Positions 26,994-38,800 of a stretch of 64,000 nucleotides of DNA are shown here, one piece after another. The stretch spans positions 4,871,825-4,935,824 of the forward strand of contig OZ024856.1 of assembly GCA_964017155.1 (NCBI GenBank), read 5' to 3'. The stretch comes from Oasisia sp. SBJ-2009. Lineage: Eukaryota > Annelida > Polychaeta > Sabellida > Siboglinidae. The notes below the pieces were generated by a model that did not search any database, was not told where the DNA came from, and saw only the letters and a program-made list of their open reading frames with translations. How positions within the stretch are numbered: position 1 is the first letter of the stretch; every line of letters starts with the position of its first letter. The translations under genes were made by a program, and so were the position numbers.

Positions 26994-28384
26994 TCGTAAG
27001 AGTCTCGGGAACTCTACACTACATATATACTAGACATGTAAACGACCACTTCGAAGACGATGACCGGAATTACAAACATCTCAGCGGAATTCCCCTTTGG
27101 CGGATCGTGACAAATAACAATGCTTTTCGTCACGATGAATAAAGTTGTAGGCGGCTAGATGTTTGTTAACTTTGGCTTAACTTGTTGACGATGTTACGAT
27201 GCAGATATCGTCATGTTCATAACTTTGCAAGAGTATCCTTGGACAAACAGCTCGTTGAGCTGCTTCTGTCGCGATCGTCACCAAAACGGTGACAGGGTTG
27301 CTAGCACACGGAATGTCGTGGCGACGACCGTGATCACGACAACAGTTCTCAGCAATCGCCCGTTTATTTCTGAACACGACATCAAGAAGCCATAAAAGGA
27401 AACCAAAGACCACACGACGACACGTGCGTGTGGACATCGTCATACGCATGTACCCAGCTGTATACGTGCTTCATGGCAGCGAGACGACGACTTGTTGGGT
27501 GGGAGCCAGCTCGCCGGACCCAGTCGCCCGTCCTAAGTGCTGGTCACTTAGCGTTGGCGGGGCACCAAGGCGACACGGACACACGCGGCCGGACGACACA
27601 ACGAGTGACCGGTCGCTTTCTCCGGGACGACAATGCACGTTTCATATCAGTCATTGTCATTTCACGCGCAGGTACACCGGCGCTAACCGACCACTTAACA
27701 GGCGTGGGACACGGACACGTGTATTCGCTCGCCGGACGAGAAGTGGCCGTTGCGACGCGGCGAAAACATCGCTCACGAATCGTGCTAATTATCGCACGGA
27801 ATGTCAGGTGTAAATTGGCCACCGCTGCGTATGGCCAGGGCGCCGGGCGTCAGCACATGTCTATATATCTACACTTTGGTTGCTTCAACTGGACAGTCAG
27901 AGTGAAGTCATGTGAGGAAACTTTAGCTAAGTTTGCCAATGCTCCAATACAACACTTATTATGGCGTCGTCCGCGATGAATCCGTCTCCAACATTTGGGT
28001 GTGTTGCTAGATAACCACTAGCCAAATACACACTTACAGAGGCCAATAGAATACATCGTCATCCTGCTCGTCATTCGTCTGCCGGGGACTTACAATTACA
28101 GTGTCCTGTCAATCGACGGCCCGGCCACAGTGAGCGCTGGTGGCAGGCGGCCAGATGGCGACTAAAGCGTGTTAGTCATATGGAACGAGACCAACCCGTA
28201 CGACAAATTACTTTTTCTTTTCCTACCGTTAACTGGGACGGTACGTTTTGGGTAGTTATGCCAATGGACGTCTTGGGGAATTAAATTACAGCTCTGTGGG
28301 TCCACGACAGGTTTTGTCCATTTCCCTGGACGGGATGTTCCACGTTTCTGGCACAGGCACCAGAAAAAAATTCAAGGGACCAAC

Positions 28385-28423
28385 GGCTTATACTCTACTC
28401 TACGTTAGAGTAGAGTATAAGCC
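28385..28423. repeat. Perfect 18-bp hairpin
   Basis: The arm ggcttatactctactcta (28385-28402) is followed by the loop cgt and its exact inverse at 28406-28423. It lies in the last intron of the EHBP1-like gene. No T-run follows it, and nothing suggests a mature small RNA. Confidence 0.9.
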
Positions 28424-28444
28424 TCATTGAAAGATAAAGACAAC

Positions 28445-28640
28445 CTAAGGTAAACGAAACTGTCCATGTTTCGACACGGCGGTCAGTACTGAACCACCGA
28501 TCGGTCGGCACCGGGATTCGAACCCCGGGTCATCCGAACGACTGACAGCCGTAGGGGACGGTGGATTGTCTACGTGATCACGGACATCGAGGGGAAAACG
28601 ACCGTGAAAAGGAAATCGGCCGTCCGCCGCCCACGCCAAG
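28445..28640 (-). mobile_element. tRNA-derived SINE candidate
   Basis: The minus strand has a perfect Pol III B-box (GGTTCGAATCC, 28524-28514) inside a T-arm-like stem (CCGGGGTTCGAATCCCGG). The surrounding sequence resembles the 3' half of a tRNA, but a full cloverleaf cannot be drawn: the anticodon stem pairs poorly and the A-box is not clear. This fits a SINE head better than a functional tRNA. It lies in the last intron of the EHBP1-like gene. Confidence 0.4.
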
Positions 28641-29724
28641 TCAACCCAGACGAAGCCCCAATCGTACGTTAATTGATGGGCGGCGCTGTGTAATGAGTAG
28701 CCATTGCGTCACCGTCGTCGTCTTGTCATTAGCGTGACAATTATCCCTCTTGCCTTGGTGACAACAGCGCCCTCTAGCCTCTGAGTGTATGTCCGCGGGG
28801 TCTGATTTTGGCCACAGCAACAGTTTCATCTGTCAGCAAAAGGGCGATCTCAGCAGTGTTAGTACTGACTACTGGGAGCATTGTGACTGAGGATGTCACA
28901 AGTCTACACCAGTAAACTGTCGTCATACCAATCACACGACTTACACGTAAAGATGTCACAACGATTGTCAAGTGGACACATACGTAGACATTCTTAGATC
29001 TACACTGTGAAACATTAAAAAAGCAATCTTAAACATCAGATGCTTTCGTGTTGGATATGTTGCATAATATGCCACTGCAATAGCGCACATAATCACGCTG
29101 CAAAAGGTCGCTCTTCACACAGTTTTATGTCAACCAAACAACGGCACTGTTTGTCCTAAGTTGTGATCTAATGTAAAACGACGATGCGCACCACAACCAA
29201 ACAAAGTTGTTTTCTAACGACAGATCAAACGAGGCAACAAGAGCGTGTCTGCGTCACTGGCGAGCAGTACAAGGTCGTTCTCAACTGAAACCTCGTCAAA
29301 CAATCATTGCAACCAGTCATATCTATTCGGATACAATTTCGCGCTTGAACCAACCAACGTTTACAGTCCGGTTATTCACCTTCAATATTGGCAGGTGTTC
29401 GAACAATATTCAAGGTGATGCCTGAATGAAGCACGGTCCGAAAACAGTCATTATTTGAGTTCACCATGTCCACATTTAGAATGACAACACAAACGTAAGA
29501 TCTTGGGTAAATGAGTCATACCTGTACGACCTAACCCGCACCTATCATGCGACATCATTTGGTTGTGTTTTGTGTGAAGTTTACCACATAAAAAGATATT
29601 ATGTAAACAAATCAATCAAGCAGCCATTCAGGCATGCTCGGGGAACTGAGTATCATGGCATAGGAAAGAATAATATACCTCTTGTGAAAGACCGAACAGG
29701 TGGGGTTGTACCTGGTCACGCACC

Positions 29725-29728
<4 letters not shown>

Positions 29729-29768
<40 letters not shown>

Positions 29769-29806
29769 GTGTGCGTGTGTGCGCGTGTGCGTGCGCGTGT
29801 GCGTGC
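29729..29806. repeat. (GT)n microsatellite
   Basis: GT run with GC interruptions, directly before a very GC-rich patch. Confidence 0.95.
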
Positions 29807-30850
29807 ACACCCCTTACTCTACGACGCACGAGATGCCACCGACACGGAGCCCGACCCGTGCGGGGCCCGCAGAGCCCGGGCGAGCGGGCGGCGGTCATAA
29901 GGCGCTCGCCTGGGACAGATGGTGGAGCGCCAATGATCCTCCTGAAGAGCTGCTTCAGCCGGTGCGGCTGAGCCGTGTCGAGGGCCCTCGCGCCACTCTC
30001 CGGCCATTCACCGTCGGTTATCGCCGCCGCTTTGTCGGCCGTCCTCCTTTGTCGCCGCCGGGCCGGGCCGGGCCGGGCCCGAGGAGCCACGGACAGACCT
30101 GGCGGCGTGGCCGGGCCGGGCCGTCAGAACTGGGACAGATGTTCGCCAACAGTCCGAATAAACATTCTCATAGATGCTCACTGGGATTACCGACACGTCG
30201 CTGAATGTCCACCGCCGGATGGACGCAGAATATAAATATTTATCTACAAGCTGATGCCGTATTATCTCACCCCGTCCGGCCAAACCGATTGGTCCATAGC
30301 GACACGCACTCGTAACGTGCTAAGTGCCATGACGACCCGCCACGTCTGAAGACTTTCTCTTCAGCCGCAATAAGACGCTCGGATCACATCGGCACCGTTG
30401 CGCAACCATTCGTACGATGAGAGAAAACTACAGGGCGATATACGCCGCCGGTCAACAGGTTACGGGATAACGATTTATCATCCACCATCGGGTGAGACAC
30501 ATCGTCCTCGATGGAGAATACTTACTTCAATTTAGTGTGTTCTTTTTCGTCACAACAGGCCAACGACCAGAGGGATTGTCGAGGACTAACGAGCCATTTG
30601 TTTAATAATAAATTGCAGCATATGATGCGTAATTTACATTGCCTCCCAATTGTCTCTCTGAGTTCGTCTTGGTCAAAAATATATAAACATAAAATCTTAT
30701 TTCTTGGCAACATCATTAGATAAAGAATAAACTAGGACATACTAGAGGGAATTGTTACATGCCAATGAGGCATACAACCAAGATTCAGATGGGCAAACAA
30801 GTTCAAAGAAAATACTGGGAACTTGAAAACAATTGCACGAATATCACAAC

Positions 30851-30888
30851 GGCGCGCAGTACAACTTACGCCGCGCAGTACAACTTAC
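30851..30888 (-). repeat. 19-bp tandem duplication of a splice donor
   Basis: Two 19-bp units (30851-30869 and 30870-30888, one mismatch) each carry GTAAGTTG on the minus strand. The donors are therefore at 30888 and 30869. Use of the second would add 19 nt and put TAA immediately after the Ala codon of the preceding exon sequence, removing the last 32 residues and the CAAX-like end. Confidence 0.92.
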
Positions 30889-31003
30889 GCTCTCTCTTGC
30901 GAGTCGAGGTCTTGCACGAGCTCGTTCCTCTTGTCGACGATGGCGACAAGTTCCTCCAACAGCAGTTTCTCTTGAGCCTGTTGAGCCTCCGTCTTCTCCC
31001 AGT
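30889..31003 (-). CDS. EHBP1: EHBP1-like exon: bMERB helix 3, minimal form using the innermost of 18 acceptors
   Basis: Read from the innermost acceptor (gtgttgtag before 31003) to the donor GTAAGT at 30888, the exon is 115 nt, phase 1 in and phase 2 out. It encodes DWEKTEAQQAQEKLL followed by LEELVAIVDKRNELV and QDLDSQERA. This matches DWQKTEAQKRREQLLLDELVALV...R..LVRDLD in EHBP1. The 17 upstream acceptor copies lie at 54-nt steps up to 31921, and each would extend the exon in frame by multiples of 18 codons. The minimal exon is preferred because only it keeps the helix length of the family. Its donor is also duplicated 19 nt downstream. Confidence 0.93.
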
Positions 31004-31921
31004 CTACAACACACGACACAAACGTAAAGAGACACGACGTCTCCGTCTTCTCCCAGTCTACAACACACGACACAAACGTAAAGAGACACGACGTCTCCGT
31101 CTTCTCCCAGTCTACAACACACGACACAAACGTAAAGAGACACGACGTCTCCGTCTTCTCCCAGTCTACAACACACGACACAAACGTAAAGAGACACGAC
31201 GTCTCCGTCTTCTCCCAGTCTACAACACACGACACAAACGTAAAGAGACACGACGTCTCCGTCTTCTCCCAGTCTACAACACACGACACAAACGTAAAGA
31301 GACACGACGTCTCCGTCTTCTCCCAGTCTACAACACACGACACAAACGTAAAGAGACACGACGTCTCCGTCTTCTCCCAGTCTACAACACACGACACAAA
31401 CGTAAAGAGACACGACATCTCCGTCTTCTCCCAGTCTACAACACACGACACAAACGTAAAGAGACACGACGTCTCCGTCTTCTCCCAGTCTACAACACAC
31501 GACACAAACGTAAAGAGACACGACGTCTCCGTCTTCTCCCAGTCTACAACACACGACACAAACGTAAAGAGACACGACGTCTCCGTCTTCTCCCAGTCTA
31601 CAACACACGACACAAACGTAAAGAGACACGACGTCTCCGTCTTCTCCCAGTCTACAACACACGACACAAACGTAAAGAGACACGACGTCTCCGTCTTCTC
31701 CCAGTCTACAACACACGACACAAACGTAAAGAGACACGACGTCTCCGTCTTCTCCCAGTCTACAACACACGACACAAACGTAAAGAGACACGACGTCTCC
31801 GTCTTCTCCCAGTCTACAACACACGACACAAACGTAAAGAGACACGACGTCTCCGTCTTCTCCCAGTCTACAACACACGACACAAACGTAAAGAGACACG
31901 ACGTCTCTGTCTTCTCCCAGT
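30987..31921 (-). repeat. 54-bp tandem repeat containing a splice acceptor, 18 acceptor copies
   Basis: Seventeen full 54-bp periods separate the innermost acceptor (exon base 31003) from the outermost (31921). Read on the minus strand, each unit contains the first 17 exon bases (ACTGGGAGAAGACGGAG) and then 37 bases of intron end: ctctttacg (a possible branch point, TTTAC), a T/G-rich tract, and gtgttgtag. Copies are almost identical; I see one substitution in an internal copy near 31412 and one in the outermost copy near 31908. The unit length is divisible by three and has no stop in the gene frame, so it encodes DWEKTETSCLFTFVSCVV repeats if exonised. Confidence 0.97.
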
Positions 31922-32784
31922 CTACAACACATTGGTGTGCTAACACAGCTAAATCTACCACAGCGCAGTTCCGTTGGTTTTATTTTTGAGCTATATTGCA
32001 ACCATTTACAAACTGAAGAAGCTTATGGTACAACGAGTTTGCGAACACACACGCATACGCGCAACCACTGACTATGTACATTCACCATAACTGTAACATA
32101 GTATGTTTTTATGTGGTGCGGATACTACTGTGACGTGAAAGTGGCGTAACAATAATCTCACAAGAGACAGCCGATTCCTGGCATGACAAATGCAAGGTTA
32201 AATATAGGACTCCCAAAATACACCGTCTCCGGTGGCAGTGACGTCGACCCCGGGCGCACTGAGACAACGCAACGATTCGGCAGGCGACTTGCTGCTGTCA
32301 GAAACACATTATCGACGTTCTTCCCAAAGCCCGGCTTATCAATTGATCCGCGAAGTCGCAAACGGCACTCGCGGTGTTGTAGGTGCTTTGTGGACGGCTT
32401 CTCTTTGATGTGGACATCGTCGGGCGCAGGGAAGAGCAGCACTAATTAGCAGGATGCCGCGGGGACGCCGCCAAACTTTAATGACTATTAAAGATCGATA
32501 TTCGTAGTAACTTCTGTGAATGCGGTCTGCGCATGCCCTGCAGCCAGCGAACGTGTGATGCCACCATCGTGTCGTCACCGGCGCTCGGAAGGAGCGAGGG
32601 CGGCTCGGCGGAGGTCGGTTGCGAATTCTGGGGGTGATCATAGAGAAAAGCTCTTGATCTGTATATTTTAGAGGAGCGGGGATAGGAAGTTCATCTTGGA
32701 AGCGAGGTAAAAGGTCTTAGTTAAACTCCTTTATGTCGTCCAAAGCCTCGCCGCCTCGTTCACCATTAATCGGCTGATTTTTCG

Positions 32785-32985
32785 TCAGTTCGATGATACT
32801 TCCTGCAGTTATAGTTGGCGCGTAGGTCGTTGTTCTTCAGTTCGGTGATACTTCCTGCAGTTATAGTTGGCGCGTAGGTCGTTGTTCTTCAGTTCGGTGA
32901 TACTTACTGCAGTTATAGTTGGCGCGTAGGTCGTTGTTCTTCAGTTCGATGATACTTCCTGCAGTTACAGTTTATGTGTAGGTCG
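32785..32985. repeat. 52-bp tandem repeat, nearly four copies
   Basis: The unit cagttcggtgatacttcctg with a following cagttatagttggcgcgtag and gtcgttgttctt is repeated almost exactly, with divergence in the last copy. It lies in the 10.7-kb intron. Confidence 0.93.
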
Positions 32986-34104
32986 TGTTGCATATGTCCG
33001 ACTTTTGCAAAGGAGCTTTACATGCAGTGCCCACTCCCAATCAGCAGGCGTTTGAGACAACAGGTCGGCCTAGTCTCTCAGACGCTGTTCAGCAGGAACT
33101 CCTCTGGGTCAGGTGACAACTTGTGAGGTCCTGATGGTCCACTGTGTCGACAGCAGTGTCCCGGCCAAGTCGTGTTTGTTGTGCGCGCAATGAATCTTGT
33201 GGTAACCATCCTACGTGGCGGAACCTTGGGGACGGTTCGAATGACAACGGATACGATAGTGTTCTTTTTTAAGTTGTACTGTACTATTTGACCGCTGGAT
33301 GACAATGGAAACACGTCAAAAGTAAGGAAGCAGAACCACAAAAGCGCACGGTTTAGTGTTAGCAAAATAACAGGTCTTATAAACAAACACCATATTCTGC
33401 CTCAGAGAACCACAAATAAATTAAACAAATTATTTACTGATTCTAAAATTCCTGACAGAAGCAGAGTAAGGCCGAGGAAACGATGGGGCGAACGTACTGT
33501 CTAAAAACAAAACATGGACTACCCTCACACATATTGTCTTCAACCTCTATATTATGTATAATCAAGGCAGTGTTTGGGCGACAACTTTTTGATTATTCTG
33601 TAGTGTTGTCCTTCTTTAACTGTCCACGTCTCCACATGTTCACGATGTACGCCGAGGTTTAGTTTACATCCATGGATTTCAAGCAAAGGCCACTCTTGTC
33701 TACCTGCTATCATATATGTAGAGAGTCGCTTTATAAGTATATATACGATTAGGTTTAGTGAAAACACATATGTGCATACGTCACGAATCAACAGTATTTC
33801 CGTCGTAAACGTTACCAGCAAACATGTAACATGTACAGATATGTATCGAACAAACAGAGCATTCTTCGTAAAACATCACGACATCGCCGCCCTCAAAGTG
33901 TTCGGATCACGTTACGGCGCCGAATGTCGTTGTGGGGAATCACAGCGCGGCTAACAACTTTGGTAAATATATAGCGAGGAATTCAGCAACGCCGAGGAAC
34001 CTGGTCGACACGATGACGCACACGGGCAACGACGGAACGGAGACGAGTGAATGATGGACGTTTAACCGACAAATCTTACAGATCTCATATAATAAAATAA
34101 ATAC

Positions 34105-34115
34105 AAACGCACACA

Positions 34116-34171
<56 letters not shown>

Positions 34172-34175
34172 CGCA
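34105..34175. repeat. (GCAC)n and (AC)n microsatellite
   Basis: About 14 copies of gcac followed by an AC run, inside the 10.7-kb intron. Confidence 0.95.
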
Positions 34176-35710
34176 CACATTCCCTAATTACAATGTTTTG
34201 TTTTAATAAGGTGTGTATATATGTATTCATGCAATCCCTGTGTGTGCGTGCGTGTGTGTACATGCGTGTGTATGTGTGCGGGCGTGTGTGTATTGTCTAA
34301 CAATATTTTATTACAGCGCTGCAGTTTTCCGCATAGAAGTCAACGAAAATTAAAACAGCAATTTATATAAAAAATTAGCAAAATATACTAAAATTTTTGT
34401 TATTGAGATTGCATGTTCACCCTAATTGTTCGACGGTCATTTGATCCGATTTCCCTTTTGCGCGCCCCAAACACCACGCTAAACGATTAAGATATGTTGT
34501 GTCTCTGAGCTGAAATTGTGGAAAATTTACCCACGCGAAAAGTGTTTTATTTTATTATTAAATGCTTACGATAATGCTACAGTGACTAGCTATCGAACGA
34601 AATAATTGAAACACAGATGCCTCTTCTGGTACTGCACACGGAAGCACAACGATTCCAAAATGAGTTAAATTCATTCAAACGAAATTTCGAAACAAAGCGT
34701 ATTCCGTGAACTTATAATACATTAATAATCAATTATTTAGAATATCTCGATGGCAACTGTTCTATTATTTTAGATATTATGATTGACTTTAAGTTGATCA
34801 CACACGAATAAGGAATACAAGCAAATATGTTGCTTCATACCAGTTATTACATTATCCGTAATATATTATGGCAATATATATATATATATATTTATTAATA
34901 TATTTTACCAAACGTCATGTAACAAGTTGTTACTATTGTTATTACATAACCTAACACGGTGACATAACTTTACAACTTTGTCTCTTCTTCTACGTCATAA
35001 TAATACTAATGATGTAAAATGCATGTTCGCCTGCTGCCTGTCTCAACTCCGTCAGCTGTGAACGGTCCGGTCCGCCACATGTCTTAATGTAAATATTCCC
35101 GAGGGAACGCAACTACACCATATTTGACGGCGTCAGTTTTCTGACGTGGACAGCCGGCGAGGCGAGATGACACGCTAATCAATACCTGGTGGTAATCCCT
35201 GTCTGTTTCCGACACAACGCCAGGATGTGATCGTTGGGAGGCCGGCGCGCAGACGACCGATCAATATAGCCCCACGGCAGTCATAACTCGGCACATAGTC
35301 GCTGATATTGTCATAACTCACGTGTTCCATGCGACAGTCACTTAAAACGTCGTATCACACCAACGTTATTTGCTCGTTCGTTGTTAGGCATTGATCGGAC
35401 TTAAATCCGCGGCACTACGCTGGTATTACTTGCGACTATTATAAGTTATATTATTAACTGCAACATACTATATAAACAAACACGGCACAATAAATTTAAT
35501 TTAATAAATAGTTTGAGACAAATTAACACGATTAACAAAGAAAGTTAATAACTGATATTTGTGTACATTTTGACAGTTATTTGCGATCAATGATCTCTAG
35601 TATAGATCTTTCTGGAACTTGCTTTCGTCTATGATAAACAATATGTCATTTATTTACTATTAGAATGTTTGTTTATGTAAGAGGTATCTGGTGTGAACGA
35701 TTTTTATTAA

Positions 35711-35777
<67 letters not shown>

Positions 35778-35828
35778 TATACATACATACATACATACAT
35801 ACATACATACATACATACATACATACAT
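35711..35828. repeat. (TA)n followed by (CATA)n
   Basis: A TA run to 35766, then AC and ATAC repeats. Intronic. Confidence 0.96.
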
Positions 35829-38800
35829 AGATGTAAATATTTACACCATCTACATAAATATATGGCAACCTAAATATTGCATTACTAAACACAAACCTAT
35901 CAAAAGTTATATAAAATACCCAGAATGAGTTTCAACCAATTAAATAAACCACGAAAGAAACGACGCTGGCATGCGTGGAAAAGGAGAAGACTTGTTTGCA
36001 GTTGTCAGAAGGGAAACCAGCGAGACCACATCGCCAACCACATCACTACCCCGCGCTCACCTGCACGAGCCGCCGACAATAGCGTCTCTTTCAAAAGCAA
36101 CTTCTCATACGAACACGAAGACGAACGCGAACAGTCGACACCGCGGCAAATCGTCGCTCTCTGATTACGACTCACGCGGTTCGGATGAGCTATTTACACG
36201 AGTGCATAATTTTCGAATAAAGTGAACCGACCCGTGATCACCCGGCTTTGGTACCTCAGTCTGCCGGACGGGGCGAGCGCCGCCGGGACTGGGCCCGGCT
36301 CCGTCGTGTCACGCCAAGCGGCAACGCGATCGACAGATAAGACAGAAATTGCGCAGCGCGCGCCCGAGAAGCAGTGTCAATTTAACAAGGTAAAATTGTG
36401 CAGAACGTCGGTTCTGTTCAGCACTGGAGCGTAGCGATCACTCGCGACATGTAACGTAACAATGTGCTCCGTCGAGGTGTCTTAATAACCACGTATGGGA
36501 CTTAAACAACTCAAAAACTCATACACCCACACACACGAATCTATTGAGGGCGTACACACGGGCGATGCGGGTATACCGGTGGCTGTTGCACATGATATGG
36601 GCCGACAAATGTATCTCGTGTTTAATCAGCGCTGCGAGAACCACACATTCGAGTAATATTTTCCGCCCCGCTAAACCAAAAATGTACCGGATAATTAACA
36701 AGAAATGTTAGAGCTGGCACGACTGTCGGGACATCAGTTTAATACCGTTGATGTATACGGTACAACTGTCCTGCAGACCTTCATGGTGGAATTTGTGGCA
36801 TATGTTAAACGCATCACCATAATTATGACATTCTGCTAGAGGCCACGAACCGTAACTTTCCGCAGCTTCATAGCCAATATAATCTGGCGACGTAGACCAA
36901 TGTCGCCAATAGGACCACTTCAAAACTAACTCCGTCACTTGCGCCATCGATACGCATGCATATATTACCGAGTTCTCCTTTCACGGAAAGTAGTCGGGTC
37001 CATAGTTCATGAAACTGAACATGTTTCAGCGTAACTGCGAACGGGGAAACAGGCAGAAACGAAACGAATATATATTTTCCTGTTCTTCGATACAAAAAGT
37101 GCGCTAACGCGAGAAAGGCAACGAAACTGGAGACATAAAGGCGAGACAGAGTCGACAACGGAGTGGCTGGCAGACGAGGAAGAGCGGAACTATGATGGAT
37201 AGCCGGTGTCGATCATGACACAGCTGGGTGAAGAGCCTAGAGATGGAAACAAGTGTATGTCTGACGCGGAAGACAATATAATACAACCGAGAGAAGCGAC
37301 TGGTTGGTGCGACCACGTCCTGCATTGGACCGGGGAAGGAGATGAACTTGCGGGCTGAAGTGTGCGACCGAAGTGCCAGGGGTTGTCGTATTGTAGGGAA
37401 ACAAAAGACATCTGTTTGGGTCTACTAACGAAAAGTAAATAAAAAACAACAACTACAACTGAGAATGTTATGCCAGCAGTTTATATAACAATACTTGTTA
37501 AGACACTGTTTAAATTGCACGCAAACTGTCGGACAGGACCACTGGCTGACGTCACCAATGCCTACTATTCCCAAATTCGCCTCCTGTCAAACTGAGAATA
37601 ACACATATAGGCTGGTTTTGTCGGCAGCTAGAACAGTCTCATTCCACCATTTATGGGCGATACCAAAGTCGTTCTTGGACCCCGAGGACGGCGAAGTGGT
37701 TCTAGCGATAACTAAGTAAAATGGTGGAACAAACGCACTATACACACAGGTGAACCGATCACTGTCGTCGCCCGTGCATTCCGTCGGCATGTTGTCGCAT
37801 GTCGCCGACCTAGCGGGACATCTCGGAGACGTGACAACGACACAACAGAACAAATACCTCGTCCATTTAGTGCCACTAAAAATCGCAATCGACAGCGCCA
37901 CGAAAGTGGTTAGTATAAACAGCCATTAGTTGGTCGTCGCCGCCAGTGAATTCCTGTTATGTCTCGCTGACACGTTTTTGACGTGTGAACAACCGCCGGC
38001 CGATTCTAAAGCTGTTGACCCGCCGTGCCCAGCCACGCGTGACGGGGCAGCTAGGTCACGCGTGGCCGGACACGGGACGTGGACGAAAGGCAGACGCGGA
38101 TGGGCAGCATCCACCCTCCACCTTCACGACACCAGCCAAATGTCTCAAACAGAGTAAGGCATCTTATAATGTGTTAGTCATCAACTTGACTCCAGTCATC
38201 TCCTAGGTCCCTTGTGGGGTGAACCCTTTCTCCTTCCGCCCACTCCATCATGGTGACCACCTCCCCGAACTCCTGAAATCCTCTCCCACCATCCTACCAT
38301 TTTCAAGATCTAATCATATCCCTCAGTCATGTCTTTGTCGTTCTCGTCTACCTCTGCCAGCCTCTTCTGTTCTTCATACAATTCTACATCTACTCATATT
38401 CAATTTTAATTAGTTGGCCAAAGATAAATATATCGTTTTATAACAGCTAAAACAATTCTGACTGTAAATGAGGAACGTAAACAAAGTGTTGGTTCTTATG
38501 AAATGTATGCATTATGATGTATAAATTTCACTTGGCATTATTATGAACCTCTTAACGGGAGAACAGCATACACCATTGTTGTTTTGTATTGACACGTTGC
38601 AGTTTACTATTTAAAGTAAATGTCATATTACTTAGATTTCACCCACCATTGTCATAAAACCATTGTCACCACACTTTACAATGAGTAAAATTTTGGCATA
38701 TGCCTCTTTTTTCTATTTCTAAGCACACACACACAATTTAAGAAAACCTGATCTAATGTAAACTGTCTGAATTCCATTTAAACAGTGCTAAGGAAGATTC

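Larger units (their letters stand above)
25969..30888 (-). other. Last intron of the EHBP1-like gene (4920 bp)
   Basis: It contains a TA microsatellite, a perfect hairpin at 28385, a SINE-like piece at 28445 and a GT microsatellite at 29729. A GC-rich patch at about 29800-30130 includes (GGGCC)n near 30061. CpG is frequent, unlike in the upstream introns. No further coding is seen. Confidence 0.8.

Noticed and set aside
27424..27979. Plus-strand frames of 129 and 183 codons
   Set aside because: Arg/His/Thr-rich translations of CpG-rich intron DNA, with no motifs; they are inside the last intron of the EHBP1-like gene.
28500..28580. Functional tRNA gene
   Set aside because: A perfect B-box is present, but the anticodon stem and A-box do not form a cloverleaf; a SINE head fits better.
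30759..31943. Plus-strand frame of 394 codons with 18-residue repeats
   Set aside because: It is the antisense of the 54-bp splice-acceptor repeat; the minus strand carries the conserved bMERB exon with matching splice phases.
36708..37158. Two overlapping minus-strand frames (one with a hydrophobic N-terminus, one Cys-containing)
   Set aside because: They are in different frames with no splice link, no recognised family and no promoter or poly(A) context; they lie in an intron and are probably chance.
38219..38413. Pyrimidine-rich plus-strand frame
   Set aside because: Composition explains the open frame; no homology or splice context.
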